Assembly (NCBI GenBank): GCA_965247035.1 | Contig: CBDFGJ010000003.1 | Span: 992,001 to 1,056,000, forward strand | Length of the DNA stretch: 64,000 nucleotides | Direction: 5' to 3' | Source: Azophilus sp965247035 | GTDB lineage: Bacteria > Pseudomonadota > Gammaproteobacteria > Pseudomonadales > Azotimanducaceae | Shown: one piece after another, positions 28,399 to 37,418 of the stretch | How positions within the stretch are numbered: position 1 is the first letter of the stretch | How the letters are laid out: each line of letters begins with the position of its first letter | Made by a program: the position numbers and the translations under genes | The notes under the pieces: generated by a model | Told to the model about the DNA's origin: nothing | The model's database searches: none | Seen by the model: the letters and a program-made list of their open reading frames with translations, nothing else

Positions 28399-30189
28399 TC
28401 AGTTTCCTGTTTGGTGGGCGGCCGTTGGTTGGTTTGCGCCTTCACCACGGCGCTGAAGGCGCTCTAGGCTGGCGTAGGAACCGTTGCGGGCAATCAACTC
28501 GGCGTGGGCGCCGCTTTCGACGATGCGACCGGTTTCGAGTATGAGGATGCGGTCCGCGTGGCGGGCGGTGGACACGCGCTGGGAGACCATCAAGGTGGTC
28601 AGACCGGCGCGTGTGTGGCGGATGTTGGTCAAAATCCGCTCCTCCGTCTCCGTGTCCAAGCTGGAGAAGCAGTCGTCGAGAATCAGGATGGGGGCTTCTC
28701 GAATCAGTCCCCGCGCCAAGGCCACCCGCTGCTTTTGTCCGCCGGACAGGGTGACGCCGCGCTCCCCCACCAAAGTGTCCATGCCTTGGGCAAAGCCCTC
28801 AATGGCCGTCTTGAGATCGGCCGTGCGCACCGCCGACCAAATGCGTTCCATGGGTCGCTCCGGTTCGTCATAGGTCAGGTTGCTCTTGATCGTTTGGCTG
28901 AACAGGAAGGGGTCCTGCGGCACCAACGCCACTTGATTGCGCAGCTGCGCCAAGGGATAGTCGCGCACGTCAACGCCGTCGATGAACACCATGTCCGGCG
29001 GCGGGTCGAGCAGACGCATCAATTGCAGCAGCAAAGTGGTCTTGCCGCCGCCCACCCGGCCCATCAGGGCCACCATTTCTCCCGCACGAATGGCCAGTTC
29101 TAGGCGGTCCAAAGCGGGCTCGGGGTTGGATCGGTAACGGAAATTCAAGCCCCGGATTTCAATTGCACCCTCGATTCGCCTCGGTGCCGCGCCACTAGGC
29201 CGGTCTGGAATTTCTGGGTCTAAGTCAAACACCTCGAACAGGCGACGAGAGGCGATGGCCGCCCTCTGAGTCAGGTTGACGATGAAGCCGGCCACCCGGA
29301 ATGGCTGCACCACCATATTGACGTACATGAAGAAGGCCACAAAAGCGCCTGGGGTCATTTCCCCGGCTAGCACCAAGTGGCCGCCGTAGCCTAGGATGGT
29401 GATGGAGCAAAGGGCTGCCAAGCTGGGCATGAACGCCATCATGCGTGAGTTGATTTGGGCTTGGCGGTAAAAGGCGGCGGCGTAGGCTTGATTGGTCTGG
29501 CCGAAGCGGGCGATCTCGTTGTCCTCCTGCGCCATGGCCTGAATGGTGCGGATGCCGGCTAGGTTCTCCTGGGTGAACGACGCCAAGTCGGAAAGGCGGT
29601 TTTGAACGTCTAGGGACGCTTCAGCCATCTGCCGCGATGAGCGTTTAGCGTAGTAGTAGACGAAAGGCATCGGCGGCAGCAAAAGCAGCGTCAGGGCCGG
29701 TGAGAAGTACAGCATAAAGCCAAAGCCGACCAGGGTGGCGTACAGCAAGATGATGATCAGTATGGTGCCGACGGCGATTAGCCGCTGAATCAAGCTGATG
29801 TCCGCCACTGCCCGAGTCATCATGTCGCCGATGGTGTGGGCGCCAAAAAACCACGCCCCTTGTCGCTGCAAGTCCTCGTAAAGGCGTTGACGCAGGTCGA
29901 AGGCCACTAGTTGGCCGGTGGTGCGCACAGCGTATCGAGCGTAAGTGACCACGAGGTAGCGGATGCTGACGGCGATGGCGATGCCGAGGACGGGCCGGCC
30001 TATGTTCTTGTCGCCGCTGGCGATCAGGTCAATTCCTTGGGCAAGAAAAAAGGGCACCAATCCTTCAAAAAGCCGGGCGAAGCCGAAGGCGGCAACCCCG
30101 GCCAACAGGCGCAGCCGATAAGGTCGCAGGAATGGCGCAAGGCGCAGCAGCGCACTTAAAGTCGGCCGACGAGTGCGCTTTATTGCCAA
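28399..30189 (-). CDS. ABC exporter half-transporter with degenerate ATP site
   Basis: A 596-residue MdlA-like half-transporter: six membrane helices, then an ATPase domain with Walker A GRVGGGKTT and signature LSGGQKQRVALARG. The Walker B reads ILILDDCFSSLD, so the catalytic Glu is replaced by Asp. This is known in heterodimeric type IV exporters, where one ATP site is non-hydrolytic. Together with the next gene, whose Walker B is normal, it probably forms a heterodimeric lipid or drug exporter. The substrate cannot be read from sequence. Confidence 0.9.
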   Translation of the reverse strand: MAIKRTRRPTLSALLRLAPFLRPYRLRLLAGVAAFGFARLFEGLVPFFLAQGIDLIASGDKNIGRPVLGIAIAVSIRYLVVTYARYAVRTTGQLVAFDLRQRLYEDLQRQGAWFFGAHTIGDMMTRAVADISLIQRLIAVGTILIIILLYATLVGFGFMLYFSPALTLLLLPPMPFVYYYAKRSSRQMAEASLDVQNRLSDLASFTQENLAGIRTIQAMAQEDNEIARFGQTNQAYAAAFYRQAQINSRMMAFMPSLAALCSITILGYGGHLVLAGEMTPGAFVAFFMYVNMVVQPFRVAGFIVNLTQRAAIASRRLFEVFDLDPEIPDRPSGAAPRRIEGAIEIRGLNFRYRSNPEPALDRLELAIRAGEMVALMGRVGGGKTTLLLQLMRLLDPPPDMVFIDGVDVRDYPLAQLRNQVALVPQDPFLFSQTIKSNLTYDEPERPMERIWSAVRTADLKTAIEGFAQGMDTLVGERGVTLSGGQKQRVALARGLIREAPILILDDCFSSLDTETEERILTNIRHTRAGLTTLMVSQRVSTARHADRILILETGRIVESGAHAELIARNGSYASLERLQRRGEGANQPTAAHQTGN

Positions 30190-30257
30190 GGTCTATTCCA
30201 CATTTCCCAAGTTTAAGCACGCCAATCTGCAAGCCTGCCTCGTGGCTGCGTTGCTAG

Positions 30258-30397
30258 GAAATCTTTGCCAAATTCGCAGACTTCCACAGTGCAACAAGAC
30301 CAGTTTTTTCGATGGCATGTCAGTCATTGAAAATACAAGATAAATGATGACATCCGCGATGCGATGGCCAATCCTTGGAATTTAATCAGAGGTTTCC
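30258..30397. mobile_element. MITE-like element, copy 2 (140 bp)
   Basis: Same family and orientation as the 21.2 kb element, exactly 140 bp. The left end (GAAATCTTTGCC, preceded by CTAG) has diverged; the right end TCAGAGGTTTCC is well kept, but its outer flank TGG no longer matches the target motif. The core AAGACCAGTTTTTTCGATGG and CCAATCCTTGGAATTTAATC are shared with copies 3 and 4. Confidence 0.8.
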
Positions 30398-30433
30398 TGG
30401 TTTTTGCGTGTGGCCGCCAAGCTGCATCATTAG

Positions 30434-30573
30434 GAAGCTTCTGAAAAATTCGCAGGTTTTCGCAGCGCAACAAGATCAGTCTTTTTCTGTGACGTGCAAT
30501 TCATTGAAAATAGAAGATAAATTATTTCAACCGCCATGTGATGGTCAATCCTTGGAATTTAATCAGAGGTTCC
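30434..30573. mobile_element. MITE-like element, copy 3 (140 bp)
   Basis: The best-bounded copy: GAAGCTTCTGAAAA at the left, AATCAGAGGTTCC at the right, flanked on both sides by the identical four bases TTAG, which looks like a target-site duplication. It lies only 36 bases from copy 2 in the same orientation. No coding capacity. Confidence 0.85.
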
Positions 30574-30839
30574 TTAGGTTTGCTGGAATGCAAAAGTCCC
30601 CTACGCCTTGAACATCCCGGTTTCTCGGACGAGGCGCTAGGGAGTGCATGGATTTGGGCTGAACGTTGCCGCAAGCACCCGATCAATGGCTTGCAAAGTC
30701 TAACACGGTGCGCTCCCGCCGACGCCGACTTGGGCGGTGGCGGCGATGCGGGTTTGTCTAGCTTGCATATTGCATGAGTGCTTCGGTTGAGGTTCTTTTT
30801 TTGTGGTTCTTGGCCGACGCCTCCGGATGTGCATGCGGC

Positions 30840-30858
30840 TCGATCAATGATTGATCGA
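30840..30858. repeat. Perfect inverted repeat, 9-bp arms
   Basis: TCGATCAAT, one central base, then its exact reverse complement ATTGATCGA. It lies in the gene-poor stretch 30574-31149, between a MITE copy and a transposase remnant. It could be a regulator site or a relic of a mobile element. The rest of that stretch shows no gene. Confidence 0.6.
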
Positions 30859-30923
30859 TTCACAGTGATGTGTCGTTTTTCACAGGCACCTCCCCCCGGC
30901 CCGGCGCTGGGGGGGCCCAGCGA

Positions 30924-31055
30924 TGTGTTCTTCAGCGCTTTGCGGCGCAATCTTTCAAACAGGGTGTAGGCCAATCCCGAGGGAAGTCGCCGGAACTGGT
31001 TCGGCCACCAGCGGTGGCTGGAGGCACGTTCGGCAAAGATGTTTCGCTGCGCCAC
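30924..31055 (-). pseudogene. IS1380-type transposase remnant (C-terminal fragment)
   Basis: A reading of about 44 residues, including AERASSHRWWPNQFR and LAYTLFERLR, closely resembles the conserved C-terminal DRTSxHxWxxNQxR...LAYxLxERLR block of IS1380-family DDE transposases. Sequence before and after does not continue the family, and no start or terminal repeat is seen, so this is a fragment left by an old insertion just downstream of asnS. Confidence 0.65.
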
Positions 31056-31149
31056 CAGAGGTCTGCGTTTGGTTGAGCTAGGGTCTCCGGCTCCCGGCGT
31101 TGGCGTGATTGGGTGCGATCCAAGTTGCGCCTGCGGGGATCTTGGGCTA

Positions 31150-32520
31150 TCAGAAACTGGCGTTCCTCGGCGTGCGCGGAAAGGGGATGACGTCGCGGAT
31201 GTTGTCCATGCCGGTCATGTACAGCAGCAGGCGCTCCAACCCCAAGCCGAAGCCGGCGTGGGGGACCGTGCCGTAGCGTCGTAGGTCTCTGTACCACCAT
31301 AGATCGTCGCTCAAGCCCCGCTCCTCCATGCGGGCGTCAAGCAGGTCGAGCCGTTCCTCCCGTTGGCTGCCGCCGATGATCTCGCCGACTCCAGGAGTCA
31401 GCACGTCCATGGCCGCTACGGTCTCGCCATCCTCGTTTTGGCGCATGTAGAAAGCCTTGATTTGCCGAGGATAATTGACCACCACCACCGGGCCGCCGAC
31501 GATCTCTTCGGTTAGAAAACGCTCGTGTTCGGATTGCAGATCCAAGCCCCAGGCAACGGGAAATTCGAACTCTCCGCCGGAGGTCTTGAGCAAACGTACC
31601 GCCTCGGCGTAGTCCAAGCGGGTGAATTCAGCTTGCTGCAGGCGGCTGAGCCGCTCCAAAACATTGTTGTCGATGCGGTCGTTGAAGAACTGCATGTCTT
31701 CAGCATGTCCCTTCATCACCCGTGCGATCACACCTTTCAGGAAGTCCTCGGCCAAGTTGGCCAAGTCGCTTAGGCCGGCGAAGGCGATCTCCGGTTCGAT
31801 CATCCAGAATTCGGCCAAGTGGCGGCTGGTGTTGGAGTTCTCCGCCCGAAACGTGGGGCCGAAGGTGTACACCTTAGTCAAGGCGCAGGCGTAGGCTTCA
31901 AGATTGAGTTGGCCGGAGACGGTGAGGTGGGCTTCAACGTCGAAGAATTCCCTTGCCGACGGACGGTTATGGGTTTCCAATGCCGACACCTTGAACAGCG
32001 CACCGGCGCCTTCGCAGTCGTTGGCGGTGATGATGGGCGTATGCACCCACAGAAACCCCTGTTGGCGAAAGTAGTCATGCACCGCGGCGCTGATGCCGTC
32101 GCGAATGCGGGCGATGGCGCCAAAGGTGTTGGTGCGGGGCCGCAAGTGAGCGAAGTTGCGCAGGTATTCGAACGTATGCCTCTTTTTGGCGATGGGGTAA
32201 CTTTCCGGGTCCGCCACCCAACCGAGCACTTCCACTGCGCTGGCCTGGACCTCCCGGTCCTGACCTCGGCCTTGGGATTCAACGAGGGTGCCGATGATGC
32301 GCACGGCGCAACCGGCGCTGAGCTGGGCGATCTCTCGGTAATTGGACAAGGATTGGTCAGCGACCGCTTGCAAATTAGCGAAGCAACTGCCATCGTTGAC
32401 ATGTATGAAGGACAAACCCGCCTTGGAGACGCGGCAGGTGCGCACCCAGCCCGCTAGGATAATCTCCTGACCCAATTCGGTGTTGCGACTGAGCAGCGTT
32501 TTGATAGAATGGAGTTTCAT
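31150..32520 (-). CDS. asnS: Asparaginyl-tRNA synthetase
   Basis: A class IIb synthetase of 456 residues that charges tRNA-Asn. An N-terminal OB-fold anticodon-binding domain (GWVRTCRVSKAGLSFIHVNDGS) is followed by the catalytic core with motif 2 in FRAENSNTSRHLAEFWMIEPE and motif 3 in GFGLGLERLLLYMTGMDNIRD. The C-terminal PFPRTPRNASF is characteristic of bacterial AsnRS and separates it from AspRS. Its start is 60 bases from a divergent gene. Confidence 0.96.
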   Translation of the reverse strand: MKLHSIKTLLSRNTELGQEIILAGWVRTCRVSKAGLSFIHVNDGSCFANLQAVADQSLSNYREIAQLSAGCAVRIIGTLVESQGRGQDREVQASAVEVLGWVADPESYPIAKKRHTFEYLRNFAHLRPRTNTFGAIARIRDGISAAVHDYFRQQGFLWVHTPIITANDCEGAGALFKVSALETHNRPSAREFFDVEAHLTVSGQLNLEAYACALTKVYTFGPTFRAENSNTSRHLAEFWMIEPEIAFAGLSDLANLAEDFLKGVIARVMKGHAEDMQFFNDRIDNNVLERLSRLQQAEFTRLDYAEAVRLLKTSGGEFEFPVAWGLDLQSEHERFLTEEIVGGPVVVVNYPRQIKAFYMRQNEDGETVAAMDVLTPGVGEIIGGSQREERLDLLDARMEERGLSDDLWWYRDLRRYGTVPHAGFGLGLERLLLYMTGMDNIRDVIPFPRTPRNASF

Positions 32521-32533
32521 GCGGTAGCTTCAG

Positions 32534-32563
32534 CTTGATGGAAATTAACTTGATGGAAATTAG
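32534..32563. repeat. 15-bp tandem duplication
   Basis: Two head-to-tail copies of CTTGATGGAAATTAA, differing only at the last base, in the 60-base gap between divergent asnS and the DUF3014 gene. It could be a replication slippage or a paired regulator site; promoter boxes with good spacing were not found. Confidence 0.7.
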
Positions 32564-32580
32564 AATGATACAAGCAGGCC

Positions 32581-33360
32581 ATGGATAACGCTCGGTTGAA
32601 ATTGATCCTGTTGGGAGGCGCGGCCTTGGCTTTAGTCGGTGCGCTTGCAGTCGTCTTCTGGCCATCGGCGGAGCCCGATGCGGGGCGATCGTCGGCGGAC
32701 GTGGTGCCTTCGCCTGAGTTGTCGCAGCCGCCGCCGGCTCCCGATTTGACGAAGGAACCGTCCCCACCGGCCACGGCAAAGCGGGATCTTTTGCCGCCTT
32801 TGAATGAAAGCGATGCCTTCGTTCGCGCGCAAGCCAGATCCTTGAACCTGCCGCCGACATGGATCTTCAGTGATGAGCTGGTGCGCCGACTAGCCGTTCT
32901 AATTGAGAACGCCAGCCGGGGTGAGATACCCTCCAAGCGGCCCAGCCTGTTTTTTCCTAAGGCCCAGTTCCCAGTGCGCCAGCATGGGGACCGGCTATTC
33001 ATGGACCCCGCCGGCTACGCCCGATACGACCCATATTTGAATCAACTGGAGCGCATCGACCCAACGACCTTGGCCACCTTTTTCAATCTGCTGAAGCCCT
33101 TACTTAATGAGGCGCTGCTTGAACTTGGCCAACGCGGTTATGCGGATGTATCGGATGCCGCTAAGACGGCCATCGATCAAGTGCTTGCGACGCCAGTGCT
33201 GGAAGGAGACATCGAACTGGTACAGCCCAAGGCGATGCTGCAATACGCGACCCCGTCCCTTGAATCTCTAGGCGCGCTGCGAAAGCAGGTGTTGCGAATG
33301 GGCCCGAACAACGTTCAACGCCTGCACGCCTACTTGTCGCGCCTGCGTCCGCTTTTGTGA
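32581..33360 (+). CDS. DUF3014 domain-containing protein
   Basis: A 259-residue protein with one N-terminal membrane anchor (LILLGGAALALVGALAVVFW), a Pro-rich linker, then the DUF3014 domain that begins LPPLNESDAFVR and ends with MGPNNVQRLHAYLSRLR. It is probably an inner-membrane-anchored periplasmic protein. Function is unknown. Its last 31 bases overlap the convergent FemAB-like gene. Confidence 0.82.
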   Translation: MDNARLKLILLGGAALALVGALAVVFWPSAEPDAGRSSADVVPSPELSQPPPAPDLTKEPSPPATAKRDLLPPLNESDAFVRAQARSLNLPPTWIFSDELVRRLAVLIENASRGEIPSKRPSLFFPKAQFPVRQHGDRLFMDPAGYARYDPYLNQLERIDPTTLATFFNLLKPLLNEALLELGQRGYADVSDAAKTAIDQVLATPVLEGDIELVQPKAMLQYATPSLESLGALRKQVLRMGPNNVQRLHAYLSRLRPLL

Positions 33361-34541
33361 TAGGCATCGCCAATTTCGCCCAATTCAAGGTCGGACTTGA
33401 ACGGGCTGCGCTGCTCGATCCACCGAATGTCTTGGGAGACTTGCCCCCGTTCCTCGTCTAGGAAGTGGGCGACAGCGCGGCGAAAGGACGCATCTCTGAT
33501 CCAGTGGGCGCTGTAGGTCTCCTGCGGCAAGTAGCCTCGGGCCACCTTGTGCGGACCTTGGGCGCCTGCCTCCACCCGCTTAAGCCCGTTGGCTATGGCG
33601 AAATCAATGGCTTGGTAGTAGCAGACCTCGAAGTGCAGGAAGCGATGGTCTTCAATGCAGCCCCAATTGCGCCCGTAGAGGGTTTCACCGCCGATGAAGT
33701 TTAGAGCGCCGGCAATGTAGCGCCCCTCGCGCTTGCACATCACCAGCAAGATGTGTTCGGCCATGGTCTCGTTGATTAGGCTGAAGAAGCTTCGGGTTAG
33801 GTAGGGTGCCCCCCACTTGCGGGAACCCGTGTCCAAGTAGAATCCATAGAAGGCGTCCCAGTGATGCTCTTTAAGGTCGGTGCCGGTCACCCATTCGATG
33901 GTGACGCCGGCCGACAACGCCTGCCGCCGCTCCCGTTTGAGGTTCTTGCGCTTTTTTGAGGACAAGTCGGCTAGGAAGTCGTCGAAAGCGCCGTAGCTAG
34001 CATTGTTCCAGTGGAACTGCTGATCAAGGCGCCGTAAGTAGCCCTGCTTTCCAGCCGCCAACCACTGGCGGCGCGGCATGAAGGTGATGTGCAGGGAGGA
34101 TACATCCATCTGCTGGGCCACCTCAGCGCAGGCTTCAAGCAGTAGTTGTTCGGTTACTTCATCCTGCTGGGCGCAAAGCAGCCTCCGGCCGGTGGCGGGG
34201 GTGAAGGGAATACTCGATTGCAGCTTGGGGTAGTAGCTGCCGCCGGCGCGATGCCAAGCATTGGCCCAAGCGTGGTCGAACACGTACTCGCCTTGGGAAT
34301 GCCCTTTCAGATAAAGAGGTGCGCAGCCGATAACTTGCTCGCCTTCGAACAACGCCAGATGCATGGGCTGCCAACCCGTTCGAGCCGTTGTGCTGCCGCT
34401 TGCCTCCAAAGCGTGCAGGAAGTCGTAGCATGGAAAAGGATCGAATACAGCGCCGGGTGGATTGGCGCAGCGATCCCAAGATGCCCGCTCCATGTCCTTG
34501 ATGCTGCGAAGCAGGTGTACTGTGCGTTGAGTCGAAGCCAA
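33330..34541 (-). CDS. FemAB-like (DUF482, GNAT-fold) protein
   Basis: A 403-residue protein of the peptidoglycan-biosynthesis/recognition-like FemAB family with a GNAT fold. Family hallmarks are GWQPMHLALFEGEQVIGCAP near the N-terminus, KKRKNLKRERR in the middle, GALNFIGGETLYGRNWGC, and EAGAQGPHKVARGYLP towards the end. The start is TTG at 34541; an internal ATG (34493) would remove part of the first strand. The exact acceptor substrate is not known. Confidence 0.82.
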   Translation of the reverse strand: MASTQRTVHLLRSIKDMERASWDRCANPPGAVFDPFPCYDFLHALEASGSTTARTGWQPMHLALFEGEQVIGCAPLYLKGHSQGEYVFDHAWANAWHRAGGSYYPKLQSSIPFTPATGRRLLCAQQDEVTEQLLLEACAEVAQQMDVSSLHITFMPRRQWLAAGKQGYLRRLDQQFHWNNASYGAFDDFLADLSSKKRKNLKRERRQALSAGVTIEWVTGTDLKEHHWDAFYGFYLDTGSRKWGAPYLTRSFFSLINETMAEHILLVMCKREGRYIAGALNFIGGETLYGRNWGCIEDHRFLHFEVCYYQAIDFAIANGLKRVEAGAQGPHKVARGYLPQETYSAHWIRDASFRRAVAHFLDEERGQVSQDIRWIEQRSPFKSDLELGEIGDAYHKSGRRRDK

Positions 34542-35118
34542 GTGTGCCCTCCAATGCGGCCATTAGACCAAAAATTGGCGACTTGGTCAGCGGGCGAAGC
34601 GCACAGCCGCTCCTCATTCCGGGATTCGGCGATAGGCATCAGACTTGAACCACTAGCGGTTATTGACGGTAGTTGGGGAGAGGCGAGGTATCTGTTGGGC
34701 CTCGTAAAGCTATAAGCATCTGTAGGCGTAGTGACCAAGGCCATGGACAACGTTCGGCCCGATGGCGACAACCGCAGCGAAGAAGCGCTTGCGCTGCGGC
34801 GGGAACTTCGGTGCATCGATTTCATTTGTCGACCGCCGGATTCGGACTGCAATGACCCAAGGGTTGCAAGTTTCATGACTGATGCGCTGTCCAGGCGGGA
34901 CCGGCGCCTCGAAGCTGAAGGAACCAGAAACGAAGCAATGTAAGCGGCAGCCTCTGAGCGAGGTGCCGCGCCACTGCAGGGGTGGGCTTCCCGCGCTGGC
35001 GTTCACGTCATTGTCCCATAGCGCCGAAACGTGGGGGCTTCGGTCACAAGCCCCGGTCGCTGAGCCAATATCGTTCAGGTGGAGCGATTGGGCTTGCGCC
35101 GCGGATTTTTTGAACCCG
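34542..35118. other. Gene-poor stretch between the FemAB-like and flavodoxin-like genes
   Basis: About 580 bases. Open frames of 70-100 residues exist on both strands but none has a convincing start, family resemblance or codon pattern. I see no RNA gene. It may be decayed sequence. Confidence 0.4.
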
Positions 35119-35592
35119 TCAAAACAGGTTCATTTCCACGCCCAAGGCCATCGCCAAACCCAATTCCCGGCAGCGGTGGAGGTGCTCGTCAGTCAGTTCC
35201 CCGGCGGTGATGACGGGCTCCTGAACCTCTAGGAAGGGATAGCCCTTGGCGATGCGGCGGATGGCGGCCAGCGCTCCGGTTCCGTCATTGCCGGCGCTGA
35301 TGAACATGGCGTAGGGGAGTGGCTGAATCTTGCCTTCAACGGCGTAGAAGGTCCGGTCTAGAAAATCCTTCATGGCACCGGACATGTAGCCGAAGTTCTC
35401 CGGCGTGCCGAGCAGGAGCCCATGCGCCCAAAGCAAGTCATCGGGCCCGGCGTCCCAACAGGACAGTTGGCGCACTTCCACGGCATTGACCTCATCGCTG
35501 CGAGCACCGTTCAGGACTGCCTGCGCCAGCCGTTCGGTGCTACCGGACTGACTGTGGTAAACGATCAATAGATGTTTGATTGAACCCTCCAA
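35119..35592 (-). CDS. Flavodoxin-like NAD(P)H-dependent oxidoreductase
   Basis: A 157-residue flavodoxin-fold protein. The phosphate-binding loop YHSQSGSTERLA, the isoalloxazine loop GTPENFGYMSGAMKDFLDR and the later SAGNDGTGAL are those of FMN reductases/multimeric flavodoxins. The only start in frame before the fold is TTG 35592; a good Shine-Dalgarno-like GGAGGG sits just inside it, so the real start may be a non-standard codon a little downstream. It is divergent from the threonine ammonia-lyase gene. Confidence 0.8.
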   Translation of the reverse strand: MEGSIKHLLIVYHSQSGSTERLAQAVLNGARSDEVNAVEVRQLSCWDAGPDDLLWAHGLLLGTPENFGYMSGAMKDFLDRTFYAVEGKIQPLPYAMFISAGNDGTGALAAIRRIAKGYPFLEVQEPVITAGELTDEHLHRCRELGLAMALGVEMNLF

Positions 35593-35731
35593 AACCGGCT
35601 GTTGGCGAGTATACTAGGCCTCTCCATGTAGCAGCGAGGTGATGCCATGGGCTGGCCTCTAGGCGGCTTGGAAACTTCGCTTCGCCAAACTGTTGAAGCG
35701 CCCCCCAAGTTACGCAGGCAAGAGCGCCACC

Positions 35732-36958
35732 ATGAGCCAAACGCCGCTGTTGCAGTTATCGGCCATTCATGCGGCCGCCGAGAGCATCGCCGGGCAGGTG
35801 CGGCGCACTCCCTGCGTCCGTTCGCGCACGCTGTCCGCTCATCTTGGCGTCAACGTCTTCCTCAAGTACGAAAATCTTCAATTCACGGCCTCGTTCAAGG
35901 AGCGCGGTGCCTTGTATCGGCTGCTGGCGCTGCCAAAAGCCGCCCGCAAGCGAGGTGTCATCGCCGCCTCCGCCGGAAATCACGCCCAGGCGGTGGCTTA
36001 TCACGCCGCTAGGCTGGACATCCCGGCGGTCATTGTGATGCCGAGGTCAACGCCGAACGCCAAGGTGGAGCAAACCCGAGTATTCGGAGCTGACATCCAT
36101 CTCGAAGGAAACGGCCTGCTTGAAGCTATGGACCACATGCGGGAGCTTGCCGGCCAAGGCGGTCAAACCATCGTGCATCCATTTGATGACGAGAGGGTGA
36201 TTGCAGGCCAGGGAACGGTTGGCCTTGAAGTGCTTGAGCAGGTGCCGGCCGTGGATGCGATCATCGTTCCCGTTGGCGGCGGCGGTCTGATCGGCGGCAT
36301 TGGCGTGGCGGTCAGGGCCTTAGCCCCGTCCGTTGGCGTTTACGGCGTGCAGATGGCCCGCTACGCCGCGGTTCATGACCGCTTGCACCCGGCCGATAGC
36401 GCACCGCCTCGGCCTCAAGGTACGGTGGCGGAGGGCATTGCCGTCAAAGCACCGGGAGAGAAGACTTGGCCGTTGATCAAAGCCCATGTGGACGACGTTT
36501 TCAAAGTTTCGGAGATGGCGGTGGAGCAGAGCATCTTCCAATTGCTGGAGGTGGAGAGAACTCTGGCCGAAGGAGCGGGTGCGGCGGCCTTGGCTGCTTT
36601 ACACGGGAACCTTGGAAAATTTCGGGGGAAGAACGTCGTCGTCATCATCTCCGGCGGCAATATGGACATGATGATCCTCTCATTGGTGCTGCAGCGCACT
36701 TTGGTGCGCAGCCATCGCCTTGCCCGGCTGACCGTCGAGATTCCAGACTTGCCCGGCGCGCTGGCGGAATTGACGGCGGTGCTCGGTCGGGTGGACAGCA
36801 ACATCGTGGAGATCGTGCATCAGCGCGCGTTTGGCGCTTCCTCCGCTCGGGCCACCTTGGTTGAACTGGTGCTGCAAATGCGTGGCGAGGAGCAGGGCGA
36901 GCAGGTGCTTCAGGCGCTAGCCGCCGAAGGCTATTCGGCCCATTTGCGCAGCCGCTAG
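35732..36958 (+). CDS. ilvA: Threonine ammonia-lyase, medium form
   Basis: A PLP enzyme of 408 residues converting threonine to 2-oxobutanoate, the first step to isoleucine. The PLP-lysine lies in TASFKERGA near residue 56, followed by ASAGNHAQAVAYH and the Gly-rich VPVGGGGLIGG loop. One C-terminal ACT domain (LARLTVEIPDLPGALAEL) indicates amino-acid control and the medium-length form, between the short catabolic TdcB and the long two-ACT IlvA. ATG 35732 is used; a TTG 39 bases upstream is less likely. Confidence 0.93.
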   Translation: MSQTPLLQLSAIHAAAESIAGQVRRTPCVRSRTLSAHLGVNVFLKYENLQFTASFKERGALYRLLALPKAARKRGVIAASAGNHAQAVAYHAARLDIPAVIVMPRSTPNAKVEQTRVFGADIHLEGNGLLEAMDHMRELAGQGGQTIVHPFDDERVIAGQGTVGLEVLEQVPAVDAIIVPVGGGGLIGGIGVAVRALAPSVGVYGVQMARYAAVHDRLHPADSAPPRPQGTVAEGIAVKAPGEKTWPLIKAHVDDVFKVSEMAVEQSIFQLLEVERTLAEGAGAAALAALHGNLGKFRGKNVVVIISGGNMDMMILSLVLQRTLVRSHRLARLTVEIPDLPGALAELTAVLGRVDSNIVEIVHQRAFGASSARATLVELVLQMRGEEQGEQVLQALAAEGYSAHLRSR

Positions 36959-37080
36959 GCGGGCAGGTATTGCGCTTCTGGACGCCTGCGCCGAGCGTGG
37001 TTGGGGCGGCTTGGTCAGAGTGGGCCGAATCAAGCCGGGCGAGTTCCTTGCAAAAGGCTTGTTCGGTCGGGCGCGACTTA

Positions 37081-37093
37081 GGGACAGTGTCCC
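37081..37093. promoter_or_regulatory. Palindrome, candidate operator
   Basis: GGGACA, one base, TGTCCC: a perfect 6-1-6 inverted repeat 20 bases upstream of the proposed -35 box of the Rieske/P450 unit. An imperfect version occurs at about 37360-37371 near the end of the small gene. A regulator site is inferred. Confidence 0.5.
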
Positions 37094-37112
37094 CTGCGGC
37101 AAAGATATTTTG

Positions 37113-37140
37113 TTGATTTGATCCAGTGCTAGGTTACTAT
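37113..37140 (+). promoter_or_regulatory. Candidate sigma-70 promoter of the Rieske/P450 unit
   Basis: -35 TTGATT (37113-37118), 16-base spacer, -10 TACTAT (37135-37140). Transcription would start near 37147, just before an AAGGAG ribosome binding site (37160-37165) for the small gene that opens the unit. Confidence 0.55.
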
Positions 37141-37176
37141 CCTCATAGTGGAAGGTCGTAAGGAGTGCGTGCAACC

Positions 37177-37389
37177 GTGCCGCAATTGAAGCACCCGCTG
37201 ACGCAAGCGCTGTATAGCTTGCGCGAGGATGGTCTGGTGGATGTGGACAACAATGGCCTGACTGGCACCTTTCGCTTTGATGGCCAGCATGTCTGTGGCG
37301 AGTTGCGCATGGCTGATCCGCACATGCTGTTGTGGTTGGCCGGTCCGCAATTGCCGCTAGGGGACAGCGTCCGCAGAAACCGGGGCTGA
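37177..37389 (+). CDS. Small hypothetical protein leading the Rieske/P450 unit
   Basis: A 70-residue product starting at GTG 37177, 11 bases after an AAGGAG ribosome binding site and behind a good promoter. It reads as a compact soluble domain (TQALYSLREDGLVDVDNNG, then TGTFRFDGQHVCGELRMADP) with a single Cys. I do not recognise the family. It ends 29 bases before the Rieske oxygenase start, so the two are almost certainly co-transcribed. It may be a small accessory factor, but that is inference from position only. Confidence 0.6.
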   Translation: MPQLKHPLTQALYSLREDGLVDVDNNGLTGTFRFDGQHVCGELRMADPHMLLWLAGPQLPLGDSVRRNRG

Positions 37390-37418
37390 GGCCTCCGCCA
37401 CAACCAAGAGGTTCCATA

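Noticed and set aside
30522..31055. 177-codon minus-strand open frame treated as a gene
   Set aside because: Only its first ~44 residues look like protein (a transposase fragment); the rest runs through the palindrome and a MITE copy.
34710..35006. 98-codon minus-strand open frame
   Set aside because: No start context, no family, Arg/Ser-rich composition typical of random GC-rich frames.
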